Below the pieces are notes generated by a model that made no database searches, was not told the DNA's origin, and worked only from the letters and a program-made list of their open reading frames with translations. Of a stretch of 7,861 bases of DNA, positions 1-4,390 are shown piece by piece (the first letter of the stretch is position 1; each line of letters opens with the position of its first letter). Origin of the DNA: UBA6136 sp044378425 (lineage in GTDB: Bacteria; Pseudomonadota; Gammaproteobacteria; Methylococcales; Methylococcaceae). The stretch spans positions 1 through 7,861 of the forward strand of contig JBILXN010000112.1 in the NCBI GenBank assembly GCA_044378425.1, in the 5' to 3' direction. The position numbers and the translations under genes are program-made.

Positions 1-109
1 GGCCGGTCGGGCCGGCATCAGCAGCAAACGCATCCACACTGCCCGCCAGCATCACCGTCGTGGCGACGGCGTGGCTCAGCACTTTTAATTTTTTGGGAAA
101 AGACATCAT
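1..109 (-). CDS. Collagen-like exported protein, N-terminal part (second copy, runs off the left edge)
   Basis: This is the first 36 codons of a second collagen-like gene, named colA here, whose remainder lies outside the window. The N-terminus reads MMSFPKKLKVL and continues through a hydrophobic segment to a signal-peptidase-type AFA-ADAG site, followed at once by the first Gly-X-Y residues (GPTG). It differs from the 747..1730 protein by only two substitutions here (K for R, A for V). A perfect AGGAGG lies 3 nt before the first ATG and 6 nt before the second (A at 106), so the second ATG is the better start. The promoter and leader hairpin are also conserved. Nothing visible suggests it is broken, but its length, collagen repeat and C-terminal domain cannot be judged. 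Confidence 0.8.
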   Translation of the reverse strand, partial: MMSFPKKLKVLSHAVATTVMLAGSVDAFAADAGPTG

Positions 110-131
110 TGACCTCCTGTTTATTAGGCTT

Positions 132-149
132 GAATGGGGGCTCCCATTC
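132..149 (-). promoter_or_regulatory. Leader hairpin upstream of the colA ribosome binding site
   Basis: GAATGGG and CCCATTC form a 7-bp stem around a 4-nt loop in the untranslated leader, 14 nt before the AGGAGG. The equivalent stem in the other copy (1756..1772) is kept although the bases differ: a U-A pair becomes a U-G wobble in the transcript and the loop shortens by one base. A role in mRNA stability or translation is inference. Confidence 0.45.
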
Positions 150-223
150 GAACAGGCGAAAAGGTGGCACCAGACACGCCAAACCAAACTGGAAACCTTT
201 TGAAACACTTTCGCCGCCGGCGC

Positions 224-253
224 ATCCTAACAACAGTCGGTTTGCCCTGTAAA
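224..253 (-). promoter_or_regulatory. Sigma70-type extended -10 promoter of colA
   Basis: On the minus strand the -35 element TTTACA (248..253) is followed after 18 bp by TAGGAT (224..229). A TG one base upstream of TAGGAT makes it an extended -10. The same arrangement is conserved at 1847..1876. The expected transcription start is near 217, giving a leader of about 110 nt. Confidence 0.6.
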
Positions 254-267
254 CTTACCGAATCTTA

Positions 268-289
268 CAATTCAGCCTCAATTCAGCCT
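268..289. promoter_or_regulatory. Perfect 11-bp tandem repeat, candidate response-regulator box (left copy)
   Basis: CAATTCAGCCT occurs twice without a gap, and both units are identical in the right copy (1891..1912). Two half-sites in direct orientation at an 11-bp period are the layout used by OmpR/PhoB-type response regulators. The box sits upstream of the colA -35. Which regulator binds is unknown. Confidence 0.5.
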
Positions 290-354
290 TCGGCATGACC
301 GACCGCGGCATAATCGCGCGAGGCGGGCGACCTTTCGGCTGAGGCGTCTGCCGC

Positions 355-492
355 GTGAATCCACCGAAACAGATCATGATGATGCCCAAAGTCTTTGCGC
401 GATCTTCAGAAACGAAAGCGCTAATGTCGTGCGCTGTCTCGACGCAGCCCAGCCGGTCAGTGACGACCTGTCGATCTGCGATACCGGTGTAA
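355..492 (+). pseudogene. Glycosyltransferase 5' fragment, frameshifted and truncated
   Basis: This matches the start of the 1978..3129 glycosyltransferase. It shares the GTG start and the residues MNPPKQI and MMPKV, then loses four bases (TGTC) after the Val codon near 393. The reading frame is thrown into unrelated residues and ends at TAA 490..492. Nucleotide similarity to the intact gene continues to about 487, up to the codons for the DTGSTDD motif, and then stops. All catalytic parts are missing, so this is a relic of the duplication. The -10-like CATAAT upstream (309..314) is preserved, so a short useless transcript is possible. Confidence 0.88.
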
Positions 493-502
493 ACCGTGAG
501 GG

Positions 503-523
503 GCCCTGCCGACACGGCAGGGC
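503..523. other. Perfect 9-bp hairpin in the spacer
   Basis: GCCCTGCCG and CGGCAGGGC pair perfectly around an ACA loop, just past the end of the glycosyltransferase fragment. No clear T-run follows on either strand, so a terminator role is uncertain. Related GC-rich words (GGCAGGGCAGG) recur near 557..568. Confidence 0.45.
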
Positions 524-581
524 GAGAAGGAGAGGGGCTGGCGGTAGTGTAGGCCCGGCAGGGCAGGCTAACCGACCCGCC

Positions 582-609
582 GGGTGCGGCTTCACCTGAG
601 GCCGCACCC
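582..609. other. Strong GC-rich hairpin in the spacer
   Basis: GGGTGCGGC (582..590) pairs with GCCGCACCC (601..609). Three more inner pairs, one of them a wobble, leave an ACCT loop. Neither side has a T-tract. On the minus strand it directly follows the TAG at 612..614 that ends a short frame resembling an outer-membrane protein C-terminus, so it could be the terminator of a lost gene. Confidence 0.45.
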
Positions 610-669
610 CGCTAAAACGTTAGCCCCATGCGAATGCCGCGTCCGAACCTCAGACTGAGACCCAAACAG

Positions 670-699
670 CACGAAGCCACGGCAAGCCGTGGCTTCGTG
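670..699 (-). terminator. Likely terminator of the collagen-like gene colB
   Basis: A perfect 13-bp stem (CACGAAGCCACGG with CCGTGGCTTCGTG) encloses a 4-nt loop, 47 bp downstream of the colB stop codon. On the minus strand it is followed by CTGTTTGGG, a weak T-rich tail. The plus-strand side has none, so it is assigned to colB. A second stem, GTGTCA (697..702) with TGACAC (713..718), overlaps its base and would compete with it. Confidence 0.6.
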
Positions 700-746
700 T
701 CATCGGTCAACCTGACACGACATGGACTCAAGAAACAGGGTCCTGC

Positions 747-1730
747 CTACTGAACAGGGTCCTCCTCAGTGATATGGGTGACGCTCATGAATACTCCCCC
801 AAGGGAGATATTTGTGGCGTTGAACGCAAAAGCATCACAGCTACGCATAGTTTGGATGTCCATAGCTTTGAGCTGAACCGTATCATTCTGGGACATATGT
901 AAAATCACTGATCTCTCCGCGCCCAATTTTGATAAGGAGCCATCCACGGTGTTATTCCGGTTCTTAATGAGCCAAAAATCACAGGCGTACGGGCTGGTAG
1001 ATACCGCACCATAGGTAACACGATAATAGCCGTCACTGTTGGCCTTCACATACGTGCCCCCATCATTTATGACAACACCAGCCGACAGCTTACTTCCATT
1101 GCTACCCTTGGAAGATAAAAACACTTGCCCTGATGAGTTATCTAGTTGTAGCTCCGACGCATAGAGATTGATGAAGCTTGTTGAGGTTGTTGAGGCGCCC
1201 GCCGGACCGGTTTCTCCTTTCGGACCGGTCGGACCGGTCTGACCCATACCCGTTGGGCCTGTCGGACCTGTAGGACCCGTTTGACCTACCGGACCCGTGG
1301 GACCCATATCACCCATATCCCCCCTGTCACCTTTATTACCTTTTTCACCCTTATCACCTACCGGTCCCGTTGCACCTACCGGTCCCGTTGGGCCTACCGG
1401 TCCCGCCGGCCCAACGGGGCCTATGCCTCCCCTCGCACCGGTTGGACCCGCCGGACCTGTCGCGCCGCGAGCACCCGCCGCACCCTGCTGGCCGGTCAGA
1501 CCCCGCGGGCCGACCGCACCGGCGGGTCCTACGCCACCAACCTGGCCGGGCAGACCCTGCACACCACGGGGGCCCATCCGACCCTCCGGGCCGGTGGCGC
1601 CTGCCGGGCCACGGGGACCGGCCGGGCCGGTCGGGCCGGCATCAACAGCAAACGCATCCACACTGCCCGCCAGCATCACCGTCGTGGCAACGGCGTGGCT
1701 CAGCACTTTTAATTTTCTGGGAAAAGACAT
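747..1730 (-). CDS. Exported collagen-like protein with C-terminal beta-type domain (colB)
   Basis: The protein has 327 residues from the ATG at 1730, which sits 6 nt after AGGAGG; an ATG one codon upstream (1733) is only 3 nt from it. Residues 1-28 form a Sec signal peptide (KLK, then a hydrophobic stretch ending AFA). Residues 32-180 are 49 Gly-X-Y triplets with one break, a lone Gly-Met at 161-162. Proline is mostly in X. Threonine fills about 15 Y positions, and a KGE/KGD-rich stretch (GDKGEKGNKGDRGD) offers the ion pairs that stabilise bacterial collagens without hydroxyproline. Residues 181-327 are a head domain with two cysteines (about 250 and 298). Its Ser/Thr/Asn-rich alternating pattern ending GGVFMSVTHI recalls C1q/BclA-like jelly rolls, but this is not proven. 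The head-coding DNA is clearly richer in AT than its surroundings. Probable role: trimeric surface or secreted fibre. No membrane anchor or LPXTG motif is seen. Confidence 0.9.
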   Translation of the reverse strand: MSFPRKLKVLSHAVATTVMLAGSVDAFAVDAGPTGPAGPRGPAGATGPEGRMGPRGVQGLPGQVGGVGPAGAVGPRGLTGQQGAAGARGATGPAGPTGARGGIGPVGPAGPVGPTGPVGATGPVGDKGEKGNKGDRGDMGDMGPTGPVGQTGPTGPTGPTGMGQTGPTGPKGETGPAGASTTSTSFINLYASELQLDNSSGQVFLSSKGSNGSKLSAGVVINDGGTYVKANSDGYYRVTYGAVSTSPYACDFWLIKNRNNTVDGSLSKLGAERSVILHMSQNDTVQLKAMDIQTMRSCDAFAFNATNISLGGVFMSVTHITEEDPVQ

Positions 1731-1755
1731 CATTGACCTCCTGTGTATTAGGCGT

Positions 1756-1772
1756 GAACGGGGACCCCATTC
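1756..1772 (-). promoter_or_regulatory. Leader hairpin upstream of the colB ribosome binding site
   Basis: In the transcript GAAUGGG pairs with CCCGUUC around a 3-nt loop, including one U-G wobble where the left copy (132..149) has U-A. It ends about 14 nt before the AGGAGG. Retention of the stem despite base changes suggests it matters; its function is not known. Confidence 0.45.
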
Positions 1773-1846
1773 GAACAGGCGAAAAGGTGGCACCAGACAC
1801 GCCAAACCAAACTGGAAACCTTTTGAAACACTTTCGCCGCCGCCGC

Positions 1847-1876
1847 ATCCTAGCAACAGTCGGTTTGTCCTGTAAA
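1847..1876 (-). promoter_or_regulatory. Sigma70-type extended -10 promoter of colB
   Basis: The minus strand shows TTTACA (1871..1876), an 18-bp spacer and TAGGAT (1847..1852) preceded by TG-C, an extended -10. The start point is expected near 1840, leaving a leader of about 107 nt. The leader is open in the gene's frame back to 1856, but that stretch overlaps the promoter. In the left copy the same frame is broken by an indel, so it is not coding. Confidence 0.62.
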
Positions 1877-1890
1877 CTTACCGAATCTTA

Positions 1891-1912
1891 CAATTCAGCC
1901 TCAATTCAGCCT
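1891..1912. promoter_or_regulatory. Perfect 11-bp tandem repeat, candidate response-regulator box (right copy)
   Basis: Two gapless units of CAATTCAGCCT lie 14 bp upstream of the colB -35, roughly -51 to -72 from its predicted start. They lie about 19 bp before a -10-like CATAAT that faces the glycosyltransferase. This position would let one bound OmpR/PhoB-type regulator act on both divergent genes. That reading is inferred from spacing and repeat geometry only. Confidence 0.5.
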
Positions 1913-1931
1913 TCGGCATGACCGGCTGCGG

Positions 1932-1937
1932 CATAAT
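1932..1937 (+). promoter_or_regulatory. -10-like element for the glycosyltransferase gene
   Basis: CATAAT matches TATAAT at five of six positions and would place the start near 1944, about 34 nt before the GTG. No good -35 hexamer lies 16-18 bp upstream (GCCTTC is there). A weak, activator-dependent promoter using the 1891..1912 repeat would fit. The element is conserved at 309..314. Confidence 0.35.
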
Positions 1938-1977
1938 CGCGCGAGGCGGGCGACCTTTCGGCTGAGGCGTCTGCTGC

Positions 1978-3129
1978 GTGAATCCACCGAAACAAATCAA
2001 CATGATGCCCAAAGTCTGTCTTTGCGCGATCTTCAGAAACGAAAGCGCTAATGTCGTTCGCTGTCTTGACGCAACCCTGCCGGTCATTGACTACCTGTCG
2101 ATCTGCGATACCGGCTCAACCGACGACACCCTCACGCTGATCGAACACTGGGGCCGTGAACGGGGCATCCCCACCACGGTGCATCAGGCCCCCTTCGTCA
2201 ATTTCGGTCACAATCGCAGCCTGTCCTGCACCCTGGCCCAACAGGCCTACCCCGACGCCGATTACCTGTTGCTGGTGGATGCCGACATGATCCTCACGGT
2301 CGAGCAGGGCTGGGACAAGGGTCAGCTGGTGGATGATGCCTACTACCTGAAACAGGCCAGTCCCAACCTCGAATACTGGAACCTCAGACTGCTGCGGACC
2401 GGTTTGCCGTGGCAGTGCGTCGGCGTGACCCATGAATACTGGGCGTGCGACACGCCTTACAGCAGCAGCCGACTGGACACCCTCTGGTTCGATGACCGTG
2501 GCGACGGCGGCTACAAGGCCCACAAGTTCAGCCGCGACCGCGACCTGCTGACGGCAGCCCTTCATGACCCGCGCACCGACCCGGCGTTGAGTTCGCGCTA
2601 CACCTTTTATCTGGCCCAGACCTACCGGGATATGCGCGAGTTCAAGAAAGCCCTGACCTGGTACCGGCGACGGGTGAGTCAGGGCGGCTGGCCTGAGGAG
2701 GTCTACATCGCCCAGACCGAAGTGGCGCGGCTCACGCTGCTGACCGGAGCCGGTCACGATGCGGTGGTGCGCGAACACATCAAGGCCTTTGAAATGCGCC
2801 CGACCCGGGCCGAAGCCTTGTGTAACCTGGCGGCTTATTGCCGGGAGATGGCGAAATACGCCGAGGGGTATATCTACGCCAAGGTCGGCGTCAGCATCCC
2901 CCGGCCGGATGACATGCTGTTTGTGCAGAGTGAGGTCTATGCCTGGCGCTTGCTGGATGAACTGTCCGTTTGCGCCTATTACCTCGGCCATTATCAGGAG
3001 TCGTACGACGCGGCCCAACGGGCGCTGGCGCAACTGGCTGCGGATTCGCCCGAACGCGCCCGCATCGAAACCAACCTGGGCTTCACCCTCGAAAAGCTCG
3101 GCACCCCGCCGGTGGTGCCGCCCGCCTGA
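1978..3129 (+). CDS. Family-2 glycosyltransferase with C-terminal TPR-like region
   Basis: The protein has 383 residues. The N-terminal GT-A domain shows a first strand with FRNES (19-23), DTGSTDD (44-50, sugar-nucleotide binding) and a DAD metal-binding motif after YLLLV (101-103). HEYW at 152-155 may contribute to the acceptor side. No membrane segment is visible, so it should be cytoplasmic. From about residue 205 on, the chain is helical with TPR-like pairs (for example YLAQTYRDMREFKKALTWYR and YYLGHYQESYDAAQRAL), a likely protein-binding surface. GTG 1978 is taken as start because GAGG lies about 10 nt upstream and the other copy keeps it; ATG 2002 or 2005 are alternatives without a good ribosome site. 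Divergence from colB suggests it may glycosylate the collagen-like protein, but the donor and acceptor are unknown. Glycan or lipid-linked acceptors remain possible. Confidence 0.88.
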   Translation: MNPPKQINMMPKVCLCAIFRNESANVVRCLDATLPVIDYLSICDTGSTDDTLTLIEHWGRERGIPTTVHQAPFVNFGHNRSLSCTLAQQAYPDADYLLLVDADMILTVEQGWDKGQLVDDAYYLKQASPNLEYWNLRLLRTGLPWQCVGVTHEYWACDTPYSSSRLDTLWFDDRGDGGYKAHKFSRDRDLLTAALHDPRTDPALSSRYTFYLAQTYRDMREFKKALTWYRRRVSQGGWPEEVYIAQTEVARLTLLTGAGHDAVVREHIKAFEMRPTRAEALCNLAAYCREMAKYAEGYIYAKVGVSIPRPDDMLFVQSEVYAWRLLDELSVCAYYLGHYQESYDAAQRALAQLAADSPERARIETNLGFTLEKLGTPPVVPPA

Positions 3130-3152
3130 CGTTGCACGCGTAGTGCTACCTA

Positions 3153-3198
3153 CTGACGCTCCGCCGTCAGACCGTTACTCTTGCTGGTGCCCGCCAGC
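3153..3198 (+). terminator. Two small hairpins downstream of the glycosyltransferase, weak terminator candidates
   Basis: CTGACG/CGTCAG (3153..3170, 6-nt loop) is followed by GCTGG/CCAGC (3183..3198, 6-nt loop). Only short T-containing stretches (TTACTCTT, CGTTTGG) follow them. They lie between the glycosyltransferase stop and the next gene on the same strand, so they may partly separate the two transcripts. Confidence 0.25.
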
Positions 3199-3248
3199 CG
3201 TTTGGCAGGGCGGCCATCAACCGCAACAACGGACTGTGAGGTTTATCC

Positions 3249-3470
3249 ATGTTTCTCAAGCAGAAAAAAGCGGGGCATCTGGTCGAGGTGCTGGGCCTGA
3301 ATGATCTGTTCAACCCGGCCCGCACGTCGGTCGTCGGACGCCTGCATTATGGCGAGGAAATGCAGGATGCCGAGACCTTTCCCAAGACCGACCTGCTGTT
3401 TCCATCCGGTGAGGCTCTCCCGCAATGCTGGCTGGATGTGCACTACCGCGACAGCGAACTGACGCGCTAA
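3249..3470 (+). CDS. Small conserved-type protein of unknown function
   Basis: The protein has 73 residues, starting at an ATG preceded by GAGG with 7-nt spacing, a good ribosome site. It is soluble, with no signal peptide or membrane segment. Visible landmarks are FLKQKKAGHLVEVLGLNDLF at the start, GEEMQD near the middle (36-41) and a C-terminal FPSGEALPQCWLDVHYRD block with one Cys and one Trp. The block-like composition looks like a conserved family, but I cannot assign a function. It ends at TAA 3468..3470, overlapping the stop of the convergent mazG by 3 bp. It is separated from the glycosyltransferase by 119 bp and is not obviously part of the collagen module; it may belong with the housekeeping genes to the right. 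Confidence 0.75.
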   Translation: MFLKQKKAGHLVEVLGLNDLFNPARTSVVGRLHYGEEMQDAETFPKTDLLFPSGEALPQCWLDVHYRDSELTR

Positions 3471-4285
3471 TCGCCCTGCGGGGCCTGCCCCCGCTCGATG
3501 CGTTTGGCGTCATCCCAGAGGGCATCAAGTTCGGCCAGCGTATGGTCGGTGAGGATGCCGCCGCGGGCGGCAACGCGGCGCTCGATATGCTGAAAACGGC
3601 GGGTGAACTTGCTGTTGCCCGCCCGCAGACAGGCCTCGGCATCCACCCCAAGATGGCGCGCCACATTGGCGATGACAAAGAGCAGGTCGCCCAGCTCCTC
3701 CTGAATGTTCTGGGCGTCGGCCGCCTGACAGGCAGCCTTGAGCTCGTCCAGTTCCTCATGCAGTTTGTCGAATACGGGTTCTATGTTGGGCCAGTCGAAG
3801 CCGTGGCGGGCCGCGCGTTGTTGCAGTTTTTGTGCGGTCATCAGGGCCGGCAGGCCGCGCGGTATGTCGCCGAGCACACTGGCCGCCGGTTCGGCCCTGC
3901 CCTTTTGCTGGCGCTCGAGCTGCTTGGCAGCCTCCCAGTAGCGCTGGCGTTCGCTATCGTTTTCAAAGTCCATTCCGGCAAACACATGGGGATGGCGCCG
4001 GATGAGCTTGTCGGCAATGGCGCCCGCCACGGTTTCAAAATCAAACAGCCGCGCTTCTTCGGCCAGCCGCGCATGGAACACAACCTGCAACAGCAGATCG
4101 CCCAGTTCTTCGCAGAGATCGTCAGGGTCGCCCCGTTCGGCGGCATCGGCGACTTCGTAGGCTTCCTCCAGCGTGTAGGGAATCAGGCTGGCAAAATCCT
4201 GCTGCAAATCCCAGGGACAGCCGGTTTCGGGGTGACGCAGCTGGGCCATGATGCCGAGCAGTCGGTGCAGATTTTCCATAAGCAT
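3467..4285 (-). CDS. mazG: Nucleoside triphosphate pyrophosphohydrolase MazG
   Basis: The enzyme hydrolyses NTPs and dNTPs to monophosphates and pyrophosphate in the cytoplasm, cleaning the nucleotide pool; in E. coli MazG is linked to (p)ppGpp control. The 272-residue protein has the usual tandem MazG layout: GCPWD at 22-26, the first EExxE (40-44) with ELGD (60-63), and DKLIRRHPHVF (92-102). The second repeat carries EELDE (177-181) and EELGD (196-200), followed by KFTRRF and VAARG. Length and order fit the E. coli type closely. ATG 4285 is used; ATG 4279 (MENLHRLL) aligns better with the E. coli start, and neither has a clear ribosome site. A possible promoter (TTGCCC, 17 bp, TGTTAT on the minus strand, 4303..4331) would give a very short leader. 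It diverges from the EamA transporter and converges with the small gene. Confidence 0.95.
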   Translation of the reverse strand: MLMENLHRLLGIMAQLRHPETGCPWDLQQDFASLIPYTLEEAYEVADAAERGDPDDLCEELGDLLLQVVFHARLAEEARLFDFETVAGAIADKLIRRHPHVFAGMDFENDSERQRYWEAAKQLERQQKGRAEPAASVLGDIPRGLPALMTAQKLQQRAARHGFDWPNIEPVFDKLHEELDELKAACQAADAQNIQEELGDLLFVIANVARHLGVDAEACLRAGNSKFTRRFQHIERRVAARGGILTDHTLAELDALWDDAKRIERGQAPQGD

Positions 4286-4390
4286 TTGATAGTGAGGGGT
4301 TGATAACAGGGGATGGGCGGTGGCAGGGCAATGGGCGGTATCCTAGGCGACCTGCCCGCCCAGCGGGCCACCTCGGAATGCAGCCCGTTC

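Larger units (their letters stand above)
1..487. repeat. Direct repeat, left copy of about 490 bp (matches 1625..2114)
   Basis: Positions 1..487 align with 1625..2114 in the same orientation at roughly 95% identity by eye. The copy covers the 5' end of a collagen-like gene, the whole divergent control region and the first part of the glycosyltransferase gene. Two indels are visible: one base in the collagen leader (about 138..142) and four bases missing near 393, inside the glycosyltransferase fragment. Similarity fades after 487. This is a segmental duplication, not an insertion sequence: no terminal inverted repeats or target-site duplications were seen. Confidence 0.93.
1625..2114. repeat. 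Direct repeat, right copy (matches 1..487)
   Basis: This is the counterpart of the left-edge copy. It spans the colB 5' end, the divergent control region and the first 137 bp of the intact glycosyltransferase gene. The two copies lie 1624 bp apart and bracket most of colB plus the hairpin-rich spacer. Similarity before 1625 cannot be tested because the left copy is cut by the window edge. Confidence 0.93.

Noticed and set aside
1194..1645. Short periodic repeats resembling a CRISPR or minisatellite
   Set aside because: The period is 9 bp with degenerate units that translate exactly to Gly-X-Y triplets. No constant repeat with unique spacers is present.
1734..1856. N-terminal extension of colB to a TTG at 1856
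   Set aside because: The extension overlaps the promoter, precedes a perfect AGGAGG plus signal peptide, and is broken by an indel in the duplicate copy.
1281..1875. Long plus-strand frames through the collagen region, Pro/Arg-rich (up to 192 residues)
   Set aside because: They mirror the Gly-X-Y codons on the opposite strand. The 9-bp period and lack of stops come from the repeat itself, and there is no ribosome site or recognisable domain.
1806..1876. ACAGGGCAAACC-like words in the collagen promoter region (left copy) resembling a cyclic-di-GMP (GEMM) riboswitch
   Set aside because: Only the 5' strand word matches. The second conserved block (GGACGCAAAGCC) and the paired stems are missing, and the word overlaps the -35 element.
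1..2114. Duplication caused by an insertion sequence or composite transposon
   Set aside because: No transposase, terminal inverted repeats or target-site duplications are present at the repeat edges that can be seen.
2116..3033. 305-residue minus-strand frame opposite the glycosyltransferase
   Set aside because: It is a GC-rich antisense shadow of a clear GT2 gene, with no domain or ribosome site of its own.
3425..4303. 292-residue plus-strand frame opposite mazG
   Set aside because: mazG is unambiguous on the minus strand; this frame shows no recognisable family features.
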